Shown piece after piece: positions 1 to 6,162 of a stretch of 12,258 nucleotides of DNA. The DNA is taken from the NCBI GenBank assembly GCA_029067025.1, contig JAIEFH010000106.1, positions 1-12,258 on the forward strand, read 5' to 3'. The notes beneath the pieces are model-generated. The model had not been told where the DNA came from. It did no database searches and worked only from the letters and a program-made list of their open reading frames with translations. A program made the position numbers and the translations under genes. The stretch comes from Oscillospiraceae bacterium (GTDB lineage: Bacteria > Bacillota > Clostridia > Oscillospirales > Oscillospiraceae). The first letter of the stretch is position 1. The number at the start of each line of letters is the position of its first letter.

Positions 1-955
1 GTTGGGACACCTCATAGGGGTAGACGTTGTTCAAATGCTCCAGGGCGGTGCGGGGGTGGTAGATCTCGTCGAAATAGGATGAATTCATGTAGGTGGCCTT
101 GGTGTCCCACAGGTCGTGCTCGTCAAACAGGGCCGCAGCGCCCTCGTCCATATGGTCGGGGACGGACAGGGCCCGGTGGGCAACGATGTGCTGCTCACCA
201 TTTTCGTCTATGACGACCTGCGCCCCGCTCCACAGGGCCAGCTCGGACAGCCACAGCCCCTCCTCCCGGGGGGCGCTGGAGGCGGTGAGACGGAAATTGG
301 AGGCCATGATGACATCCACCGGCTCCATATCCTGGTTTTTGTTCTCCGCGCTGATTTCCAGGCCGTTCTGATCCACATGGGCCAGGTTCAGCACCCGCCA
401 CTTGAACAGGGAGTTATAAGGTTGATCCAGCTTGACGCCCTGCCAGTTCCCGTTTTCGTCCTGCCATTCCAGGGTGTAGTACCCGGTGCCCAGGGAAGTG
501 TAGAAGGATACCGTATCCACCGTGACAGGCTGGTCGTAAGAGAACTCATAGCTGTCCCCCTGCTGGAATTTGGCCGGGTTCTGGGGGACGGAAAAATCCC
601 CCAGCCGGAAAAAGGCGGTGAAGGCGTACACCGCCGTCAGCAGCAGGACGGGCAGGATGTCCCGCCGCTCCATGGGGTGGCAGGGCAGGGTGAGGGTCAT
701 GCGGTGGGGCTTGGAGCGCTCCTCCGACATGGCGATCCACTCCAGGCTGCGGGGCCGGGGGCGCAGACACCACCAGTAATAGACGAAAAAGACAACGCAC
801 ACCGCGATCCCCAGAATGGCCCATACAAAGGCGGGGGACAGATTGCCGAAAAACCAGGATACGCCGTATACCACCGCGTCCCAGGCCCCCTGGAGGGTGA
901 GCGGGGCGCTCTCCTCCGGCGGTGCCGAGGCGGTCAAAGCCAGTAAGTTTATCAT
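1..955 (-). CDS. PMT/GT39-type membrane glycosyltransferase, N-terminal part (runs off left edge)
   Basis: An open frame of 318 codons reads leftward to the window edge with no stop, so the C-terminal part is missing. The start is the ATG at 955-953, with GGAGG (complement of 961-965) 5 nt upstream. Visible order: a membrane helix at about residues 43-62, a cytoplasmic stretch, a second helix at about 99-115, a soluble segment of about 165 residues rich in Trp, Tyr and alternating beta pattern, then the motif YFDEIYHPRTALEHL at about 293-307. The Asp-Glu pair (about 295-296) in such a loop is the catalytic signature of protein O-mannosyltransferase-like, lipid-phospho-sugar-dependent enzymes. 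These transfer a sugar from a polyprenyl carrier to an acceptor outside the membrane. The soluble segment before the DE motif is not standard for the family and looks like a jelly-roll (discoidin/F5-8C-like) sugar-binding domain; that fold is an inference. A GC-rich inverted repeat (968-982) lies just upstream of the ribosome site. Substrate unknown. Confidence 0.8.
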   Translation of the reverse strand, partial: MINLLALTASAPPEESAPLTLQGAWDAVVYGVSWFFGNLSPAFVWAILGIAVCVVFFVYYWWCLRPRPRSLEWIAMSEERSKPHRMTLTLPCHPMERRDILPVLLLTAVYAFTAFFRLGDFSVPQNPAKFQQGDSYEFSYDQPVTVDTVSFYTSLGTGYYTLEWQDENGNWQGVKLDQPYNSLFKWRVLNLAHVDQNGLEISAENKNQDMEPVDVIMASNFRLTASSAPREEGLWLSELALWSGAQVVIDENGEQHIVAHRALSVPDHMDEGAAALFDEHDLWDTKATYMNSSYFDEIYHPRTALEHLNNVYPYEVSQ

Positions 956-1089
956 GGGAACCTCCATGCGCGCCGGGCGCGCTCGCATCGTAAACCGGGC
1001 CGATACTCATACCCCAATATCTTACTACGAATCGGGCGGAAAAGAAAGCCTTTTTTGCCAACTCTTTTCGCCATGGGCGGATAAAACCG

Positions 1090-1129
1090 AAAAAACCCTG
1101 CCCCGATACGATCATGTACCGGGGCAGGG
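1090..1129 (-). terminator. Rho-independent terminator of bioY
   Basis: A perfect 10-bp inverted repeat (1096-1105 with 1120-1129, arm CCCTGCCCCG) is followed, reading the minus strand, by a run of six T (complement of 1090-1095). It lies about 35 nt past the bioY stop codon, which fits an intrinsic terminator for that gene. Confidence 0.88.
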
Positions 1130-1164
1130 CGCTGGGTATGGGGAAAAGCGGGATGGGGCAGGGC

Positions 1165-1749
1165 TTACAGCAGATTGGCCCGCTCCAGCCGACGGCGGAC
1201 GGGGGTGCCTACGATCAGCGCCGCCGCTATTTTGGCCAGATCCCAGGGGATGAACGGGAACACGCAGGCGGCCAGTGCCTTTTGCAGATCCACTCCCGCC
1301 TGAACACAGTACCAGGCGGTGCCGAAGGCGTACAGCACTGCGGTGGCCAGCACCATCCCCATGAACTGGGCCGCCAGAGCGATAACCATGCCAGACTTGC
1401 CTTTTTCATCAAAGCGGTGGATGGACCACTGGACTACCGCCCCCGCCAGCAGAACCATGGGCAGATAGCCCACCAGATAGCCTCCCGTGGGGCCCAGCAG
1501 ACGGGCCGCGCCGCCCATATAGTTGCTGAACACCGGCAGGCCCACAAAGCCCACCAGCAGGTACACCAGGGTACTCGCCGCACCCCAGATGCCGCCAAGC
1601 ATATAGGCCGTCAGATAGATAGCCAGGGTACCCCCGGTGATGGAGATCACGCCGATGGGGATGGAGATGGGGGCGATCACGCACATTACCGCCGCCATTA
1701 CGGCGCACAGGGTGAGCCGGTGGGTGTCCACCAAGGATTTCGCTGTCAT
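1165..1749 (-). CDS. bioY: BioY, biotin-specific S component of an ECF transporter
   Basis: A 194-residue integral membrane protein that binds biotin in the cytoplasmic membrane and, with an energising EcfA-EcfA'-EcfT module, imports it. Family hallmarks are present: GLPVFSN at about 70-76, GPTGGYL at about 86-92 and a C-terminal FPFIPWDLAKI segment near 164-174; about six hydrophobic helices fill the length, which is normal for BioY. The frame stays open upstream to 1869, but the ATG at 1749 is chosen because a longer start would place the promoter and operator inside the gene, and because homologues begin near this point; GGAG lies about 10 nt upstream. No ATPase or EcfT gene is in the window, so it probably shares a module encoded elsewhere. 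It is a single-gene unit with its own promoter, BirA-type operator and terminator, so biotin repression is the expected control. Confidence 0.95.
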   Translation of the reverse strand: MTAKSLVDTHRLTLCAVMAAVMCVIAPISIPIGVISITGGTLAIYLTAYMLGGIWGAASTLVYLLVGFVGLPVFSNYMGGAARLLGPTGGYLVGYLPMVLLAGAVVQWSIHRFDEKGKSGMVIALAAQFMGMVLATAVLYAFGTAWYCVQAGVDLQKALAACVFPFIPWDLAKIAAALIVGTPVRRRLERANLL

Positions 1750-1764
1750 ACTAGGATCACTCCA

Positions 1765-1798
1765 ATTGTAAACTGATTTGCGCGTTAGAGTATACAAT
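1765..1798. promoter_or_regulatory. BirA-type biotin operator upstream of bioY
   Basis: ATTGTAAAC (1765-1773) and GTATACAAT (1790-1798) are inverted half sites matching at 8 of 9 positions, with a 16-nt spacer. The known Firmicutes BirA box is a TTGTWAAC-type half site repeated inverted across 14-16 nt. The right half covers the -10 box of the bioY promoter, so biotinyl-AMP-loaded BirA bound here would block RNA polymerase. The assignment rests on the pattern plus the adjacent bioY gene. Confidence 0.85.
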
Positions 1799-1817
1799 AG
1801 GAACGATACCTTGTCAA
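1789..1817 (-). promoter_or_regulatory. Sigma-A-type promoter of bioY
   Basis: On the minus strand TTGACA (complement of 1812-1817) and TATACT (complement of 1789-1794) are separated by exactly 17 nt. This is a perfect -35 box and a near-consensus -10 box, placed about 40 nt upstream of the bioY start. One half of the BirA-like operator overlaps the -10. Confidence 0.85.
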
Positions 1818-1834
1818 GACCGATTTTTCCGGCA

Positions 1835-1863
1835 TTGCCTTTTTGGCCTGGATGTGATAAGAT
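1835..1863 (+). promoter_or_regulatory. Candidate promoter for the ATP-grasp gene and possibly the methionine genes
   Basis: TTGCCT (1835-1840) and TAAGAT (1858-1863) are 17 nt apart, and a TG one base before the -10 gives an extended -10. The match to consensus is partial, 4 of 6 in each box. It points rightward, about 90 nt before the ATP-grasp start, and is divergent from the bioY promoter. Confidence 0.5.
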
Positions 1864-1955
1864 GAACAAAATTGCGCTGCCGGATGGTAATGGGCCGATT
1901 TTCGCCCGGTTTATCAGCGGATGAAAGTTCTTTTTCGGCTGCTTGGGAGGTCTCC

Positions 1956-2987
1956 ATGAAGGTAAGATATCTGGTTCAGCGGGTACTGAACATGAACTAC
2001 AAAGCCATGCTGGACAAAATCAGCTCCATCCACAAAAAGACGGGGCGCTCCCGCCTATCTATCTTCCGGGATATGCAGGACTGCGCGGTGAAGTACGGCG
2101 CGGGCTATATGGACTACGACCTGTTTGAGATGTACGATCTCACCCCCGAGCAGCGGGACACCTACCTGACCCGGGGGCGGAACAATGAAATCGTGGTGAA
2201 ATACAACGACAAGGCCCATATGGACGATTTTGGGGACAAGATCCGCTTCAACGCCCGATTTGAGCGGTTCCTCCACCGGGATTGGGTTTCGGTGACCGGG
2301 GACAACAGAGAGGATGTGCTGGCGTTTTTGAACCGCCACCCGGTGTTCATGGCCAAGCCCTCGAAGGGAAGCTGCGGCTGGGGCATCGAGAAGCTGAAAG
2401 TGGAGGACTACCCCTCCCTGGACGCCCTCTATGACCATCTGGCGGAAAAAGCCCCCCTGTTGGAGCTGGAGGAGGTCATCGTTCAGCACCCCGCAGTGGC
2501 GGCCATTTACCCCGGCTCCATCAACACGGTGCGCATGGTGACCATCCGGGGGAAGAGCGGCAAGGTGTATCTGGTCACCGCCATGTTCCGCATCGGCAAC
2601 GGCAAGTTTGTGGACAACTTTAACAGTGGCGGCATGGTGGCCCCCATGGATCCGGACACGGGCACCGTCATCGACCGGGCGCTGGACAAGCAGAAAAACC
2701 TGTATGCCGACCACCCCGCCACGGGGACGCAGATCAAGGGCTTTGCCTTCCCCGACTGGGACAGGGCCAAAGCCCTGGTGACAGAGGCCGCCCAGGTCAT
2801 CCCGGAGGTGGGGTATGTGGGCTGGGACGTGTGTTTCACGCCGGATGGGCCCTGCCTGGTGGAGGGCAATCAGTTCCCCGGTCACGACATCTACCAGCTC
2901 CCCGTCCATACCCCGGACAAGATCGGCATCATGCCCCGCTTTCGGGCCATTGAGGCTGAGGAGAGCGCAAAATCAGCCCCGCGTTGA
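1956..2987 (+). CDS. Sugar-transfer-associated ATP-grasp protein
   Basis: A 343-residue soluble protein with an ATP-grasp fold. The ATG at 1956 is chosen over an in-frame upstream ATG at 1872 because GGGAGG (1945-1950) sits 5 nt before it. Visible ATP-grasp features are the nucleotide-binding lysine loop MAKPSKGSCGWG (about 132-143), an acidic pair at about 172-173, NTVRM (190-194) that contacts the nucleotide in this family, GWD (289-291) and the metal-binding EGN (303-305). The pattern matches the family named for its link to surface-sugar and capsule loci, which is thought to ligate a carboxylate to an amine, but the substrate is unknown. The left-edge glycosyltransferase is nearby but on the opposite strand and behind bioY, so a shared pathway is only a possibility. 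Downstream a hairpin overlaps the stop codon and the methionine genes begin 33 nt later; read-through may link them. Confidence 0.85.
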   Translation: MKVRYLVQRVLNMNYKAMLDKISSIHKKTGRSRLSIFRDMQDCAVKYGAGYMDYDLFEMYDLTPEQRDTYLTRGRNNEIVVKYNDKAHMDDFGDKIRFNARFERFLHRDWVSVTGDNREDVLAFLNRHPVFMAKPSKGSCGWGIEKLKVEDYPSLDALYDHLAEKAPLLELEEVIVQHPAVAAIYPGSINTVRMVTIRGKSGKVYLVTAMFRIGNGKFVDNFNSGGMVAPMDPDTGTVIDRALDKQKNLYADHPATGTQIKGFAFPDWDRAKALVTEAAQVIPEVGYVGWDVCFTPDGPCLVEGNQFPGHDIYQLPVHTPDKIGIMPRFRAIEAEESAKSAPR

Positions 2988-3004
2988 CGGCGCGGGGCCT
3001 TTTC
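2976..3004 (+). terminator. Weak terminator-like hairpin overlapping the ATP-grasp stop
   Basis: An 8-bp GC stem (2976-2983 with 2991-2998, arm GCCCCGCG) has the TGA stop in its loop and is followed by CTTTTC, a short U tract. The short U run suggests partial termination, which would leave the downstream methionine genes expressed at a lower level. Confidence 0.6.
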
Positions 3005-3020
3005 ACAAGAGGGTGATGGG

Positions 3021-3680
3021 ATGAAGCTGGATCTGTCGGAGCCCCTGCGCTACCTGGGGGTGCGGGGCGAGCCCGACTCCGGGCTGTACGCTGAGCTGTC
3101 CGCCGTGGCGGACAGGCTGACCCAGGCTGTGACGCCCCGGTACGTCTGGCGGGTGTTTCACGTGAAACATACGTTTGATGGAGAGGGGCTGGCGGGGACG
3201 GGCCTCACCCTGACGGGGGAGATGGCCCGCAAAATGCTGGCCGACTGCTCCCAGGCCGTCCTGCTGGCCTGCACCCTGGGGGCGGGATTTGAGACGCTGC
3301 TGCGGGCCGAGCAGGCCCGGAGCATGGCCCGGGCGGCCATGCTGGACGTGTGCGGCTCTGCCTGGGTGGAGGTTGGGTGCGACCAGGCGGAGGAGGAGAT
3401 TTCCGCCCGCTTCCCGGGGATGTACCGCACCGACCGCTTCAGCCCAGGCTACGGCGACCTGCCGCTGGAGTTACAGCGGGACATCTGCGCCCTGCTGGAG
3501 GCCCAGCGGCGGCTGGGGGTGCAGGTGACGGACAGCCTGCTGATGAACCCCACCAAGTCCGTCACCGCTGTGATTGGTTTGTCTGACCAGCCACAGCCCG
3601 CCCGCATCCGGGGGTGTGGATATTGTAACTTTCGAGACGACTGCCAATACCGCAAGGAGGGAAAAACCTGTGGATCTTGA
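3021..3680 (+). CDS. Stand-alone methionine synthase (B12) reactivation-domain protein
   Basis: A 219-residue protein resembling the C-terminal activation domain of large MetH enzymes, here encoded separately just before a MetH that lacks it. In the family this domain binds S-adenosylmethionine and supports reductive methylation of cob(II)alamin back to the active state. The AdoMet-binding RxxxGY pattern is visible as RFSPGYGDLPL (139-149), followed by MNPTKSVTAVIGL (175-187), the equivalent of the conserved P/S-rich loop. The C-terminus carries four cysteines, C199, C202, C208 and C217 (CX2CX5CX8C), which could bind an iron-sulfur cluster or zinc; this is not part of the E. coli MetH domain. 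The start at 3021 follows AGAGGG. The stop overlaps the metH start by 11 nt, implying translational coupling. Without the neighbour, the call would still be this family. Confidence 0.88.
   Translation: MKLDLSEPLRYLGVRGEPDSGLYAELSAVADRLTQAVTPRYVWRVFHVKHTFDGEGLAGTGLTLTGEMARKMLADCSQAVLLACTLGAGFETLLRAEQARSMARAAMLDVCGSAWVEVGCDQAEEEISARFPGMYRTDRFSPGYGDLPLELQRDICALLEAQRRLGVQVTDSLLMNPTKSVTAVIGLSDQPQPARIRGCGYCNFRDDCQYRKEGKTCGS
3654..3660 (+). promoter_or_regulatory. Ribosome binding site that sets the GTG start of metH
   Basis: AAGGAGG lies 9 nt before the GTG at 3670, inside the 3' end of the activation-protein gene. Homology to MetH also begins immediately after this GTG, so the longer in-frame ATG at 3574 is not favoured. 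Confidence 0.8.
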
Positions 3681-6162
3681 TTTCTTAGACGATGGGATTG
3701 TCATTTTGGACGGCGCTATGGGCACCGTTTTGCAGCAGAGGGGCCTGCCCCCCGGAGGCCAGCCGGAGCTGCTGAATTTCACCCGGCCTGACCTGCTGAG
3801 GAGTGTCTACCGGGAGTACATCGACGCCGGGAGCAATATCATCTACGCCAACACCTTTGGGGCCAGCGCCCCCAAGCTGGCCGGGACGGGCAAAACGGTG
3901 GACGAGGTGATCTCCGCCGCCGTGGCGGTCGCTAAGGAGGCTATCGCTGGGCGGCCCGTAAAAGTGTCCCTGGACATGGGGCCTCTTGGGGAACTGTTGG
4001 AACCTCTAGGCACGCTGAGCTTTGAGCGCGCTTACGAGCTGTTCAAGGAGCAGGCCGTAGCCGCGGAAAAGGCCGGGGCTGATTTGGTTTCCATCGAGAC
4101 CATGACCGACCTCTACGAGGCCAAAGCCGCCCTGCTGGCGGTGAAGGAGAACACAAACCTGCCCGTGTTCGTCACCATGTCCTTTGAGCGGAATGGCCGC
4201 ACTTTCACCGGCTGTACCATCCCATCCATGGCCCGGACGCTGGAGGGGCTGGGGGCGGATGCCATCGGCCTGAACTGTTCCCTGGGCCCCGACCTGCTGG
4301 CCCCGCTCCTCAAGGAACTGTGCGAGAATACCCGCCTGCCCGTCATCGCCAAGCCCAACGCGGGCCTGCCCGACCCGGCCACCGGGGCCTACGGCATGGG
4401 CCCGGAGGAGTTCGTCCGGGCCCTGGTTCCCTGTCTGGATGTGGGCGTCACCATCTTCGGCGGTTGCTGCGGCACCTCGCCGGAGTACATCCGGGCGCTG
4501 ACGAAGGCGCTGGAAGGGAAGCTGCTCGGCCATTCTGGGGACGTCATTGGCCCTGCGGGCCAACGACTGTCCCGGCAGTCTGTCGACTGCCTGCCGAACG
4601 ACCGATCCGGCGGTCTGCCGACCGCCTGTCTGCCGACCGCCCAGATGCCCAGACCCAGGACGTACCACTCCGTCGGTTTTTTGTGCTCCGCCATGACCCC
4701 CTGCGCTCTGGACGGGGTGCGGGTCATCGGTGAGCGGGTCAACCCCACGGGCAAGAAGCGTTTTCAGCAGGCCCTTTTAGAAAACGATCTGGACTACATT
4801 CTGGACGTGGCCGTCCAGCAGGAGGACGCGGGGGCGGACATCCTGGATGTGAACGTGGGCTTCCCCGGGGTGGACGAGGTGGCCATGCTGCCCCGGGTGG
4901 TGAAGAAGATACAGAGCGCCGTTTCCCTGCCCCTGCAATTGGACTCCTCCAACCCTGACGCTTTGGAGGCGGGCCTGCGGGTGTACAACGGCAAGGCGGC
5001 GGTGAACTCGGTGAACGGCGAGCGGGCGGTGCTGGACCGCATCCTGCCCATCGTGAAGAAGTACGGGGCCAGCGTGGTGGGCCTGTGCCTGGACGAAAAG
5101 GGCATCCCCCAGACCGCCGAGGGCCGGGTGGCCATTGCCCGCCGCATTTTGGACGCGGCTCTCAGCTACGGCATCCCGGCGGAGGACGTGTGGATCGACT
5201 GCCTGACCCTCACCGTGTCCGCCCAGCAGGAGCAGGCGAGGGAGACGCTGAAAGCGGTGCGCATGGTGCGGGAGGAGCTGGGGCTCCAGGTGGTGCTGGG
5301 GGTGTCCAACATCTCCTTCGGACTGCCAAACCGGCCCCTGGTCACCCAGAATTTCCTCATCCAGGCCATGGCCGCGGGGCTGACCCTGCCCATCATCAAC
5401 CCCAACCAGCGGGAGATGATGGACGCGGTGGCGGCGTTCAAGGTGCTGTCCGGCGAGGACGCGGGCAGCCGGGACTACATCGCCCGGTTTGCCGACGCCG
5501 CCCCGGCGGCGAAAGCCGCCCCCACCAAGGCGGGCGCGTCCCTCACCCTGGAGGATGCCATCATCCGGGGGCTGGAGGGGGACGCCGGACGGCTGGCGAA
5601 AGAGGCATTGCAGACCCAGGACGAGCTGTCCCTGGTGGAAGGGCGGCTTATCCCCGCTCTGGATAAGGTGGGCGAGGATTACGAGGCGGGGCGGGCCTTC
5701 CTGCCCCAGCTCCTCTCCGCCGCCCAGGCCGCCCAGGCGGTATTCGAGGTCATCAAGGCGTCCGTGGCCCAAAAGGGCGGCGCCCCGGTGAAGAAGGGCA
5801 AATTTGCCATCGCCACCGTCAAGGGTGACATCCACGACATCGGCAAGAACATCGTGCGCACGGTGATGGAGAACTACGGCTATGAGGCCGTAGATTTAGG
5901 CCGGGACGTGCCGCCGGAGGTCATCGTGGACACGGTGAGGGATCAGAATATCCGGCTGGTGGGGCTGTCCGCTCTGATGACCACCACCCTGCCCGCCATG
6001 GAGGAGACCATCCGACAGCTCAAGGCCCTGCCCAATCCCCCGGCGGTCTGGGTGGGCGGCGCGGTGGTGACCCCCGAGTACGCCAGGGAGATGGGGGCGG
6101 ATTACTACGCCCGGGACGCCCGCCAGTCGGTGGAGATTGCCCGGAAGGTGTTTGAGGCATGA
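3670..6162 (+). CDS. metH: Cobalamin-dependent methionine synthase, short form without activation domain
   Basis: An 830-residue enzyme that moves the methyl group of 5-methyl-tetrahydrofolate through cobalamin to homocysteine, giving methionine in the cytoplasm. Domains in order: homocysteine/zinc domain (about 1-285) with LDGAMGT at 13-19 and zinc ligands C203 and C266-C267 (GGCCGTSP); a linker carrying the hairpin repeat insert (about 290-325); pterin domain with GERVNPTGKK from about 355; an Ala/Pro linker and four-helix cap (about 630-700); and a B12 Rossmann domain with DIHDIG at 720-725, H722 being the axial cobalt ligand, S767/L769 and a GG near 796. There is no AdoMet-binding domain at the end; the preceding gene supplies it. 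The GTG start overlaps that gene by 11 nt, and the stop overlaps the next start (ATGA). The insert keeps the frame and all catalytic residues are present, so the enzyme is probably functional. No SAM or cobalamin riboswitch fits in the short upstream gap. Confidence 0.96.
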   Translation: MDLDFLDDGIVILDGAMGTVLQQRGLPPGGQPELLNFTRPDLLRSVYREYIDAGSNIIYANTFGASAPKLAGTGKTVDEVISAAVAVAKEAIAGRPVKVSLDMGPLGELLEPLGTLSFERAYELFKEQAVAAEKAGADLVSIETMTDLYEAKAALLAVKENTNLPVFVTMSFERNGRTFTGCTIPSMARTLEGLGADAIGLNCSLGPDLLAPLLKELCENTRLPVIAKPNAGLPDPATGAYGMGPEEFVRALVPCLDVGVTIFGGCCGTSPEYIRALTKALEGKLLGHSGDVIGPAGQRLSRQSVDCLPNDRSGGLPTACLPTAQMPRPRTYHSVGFLCSAMTPCALDGVRVIGERVNPTGKKRFQQALLENDLDYILDVAVQQEDAGADILDVNVGFPGVDEVAMLPRVVKKIQSAVSLPLQLDSSNPDALEAGLRVYNGKAAVNSVNGERAVLDRILPIVKKYGASVVGLCLDEKGIPQTAEGRVAIARRILDAALSYGIPAEDVWIDCLTLTVSAQQEQARETLKAVRMVREELGLQVVLGVSNISFGLPNRPLVTQNFLIQAMAAGLTLPIINPNQREMMDAVAAFKVLSGEDAGSRDYIARFADAAPAAKAAPTKAGASLTLEDAIIRGLEGDAGRLAKEALQTQDELSLVEGRLIPALDKVGEDYEAGRAFLPQLLSAAQAAQAVFEVIKASVAQKGGAPVKKGKFAIATVKGDIHDIGKNIVRTVMENYGYEAVDLGRDVPPEVIVDTVRDQNIRLVGLSALMTTTLPAMEETIRQLKALPNPPAVWVGGAVVTPEYAREMGADYYARDARQSVEIARKVFEA
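4538..4591 (+). repeat. Double-hairpin coding repeat, complete unit A1 (in metH)
   Basis: This 54-nt unit has two abutting hairpins. Hairpin 1 (4538-4573): outer stem GGGAC/GTCCC, a bulged T, GTC/GAC, an A-C mismatch, then TTGGCCC/GGGCCAA closed by TGC. Hairpin 2 (4574-4591): GGCAGTC/GACTGCC with loop TGTC. It lies in the linker after the homocysteine domain and is translated without a stop. Confidence 0.8.
4592..4641 (+). repeat. Double-hairpin coding repeat, partial unit A2 (in metH)
   Basis: A 5'-truncated copy follows unit A1. It keeps the end of hairpin 1 and a perfect hairpin 2 (4609-4626, GGCGGTC/GACCGCC, loop TGCC), then a further half copy of hairpin 2 (4627-4641). Positions 4597-4623 are identical over 27 nt to 7035-7061 in the next gene. 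Confidence 0.75.

Noticed and set aside
116..946. Long plus-strand open frame of 276 codons
   Set aside because: It is antisense to the glycosyltransferase, which has a good ribosome site, membrane helices and the DE motif. The plus frame has low-complexity Gln/Gly/His-rich content typical of G+C-rich shadow frames.
956..1089. Promoter for the glycosyltransferase
   Set aside because: A TTGGCA-like and a TAAGAT-like sequence are present on the minus strand, but not at acceptable spacing; no convincing pair was found.
1750..1869. Longer bioY start at 1869
   Set aside because: It would put the promoter and BirA-type operator inside the coding sequence; the added residues do not resemble BioY.
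3574..3669. Longer metH start at 3574
   Set aside because: The added residues are an out-of-frame reading of the activation-protein gene; AAGGAGG at 3654-3660 points to the GTG at 3670.
4538..4641. Frameshift or pseudogenisation of metH at the repeat block
   Set aside because: The frame is open throughout, and the conserved pterin-domain motif GERVNPTGKK resumes in frame after the block.
4777..5835. Minus-strand open frame of 352 codons opposite metH
   Set aside because: It is rich in His, Gly, Gln and Leu with no family signature; metH on the other strand has all its catalytic motifs.
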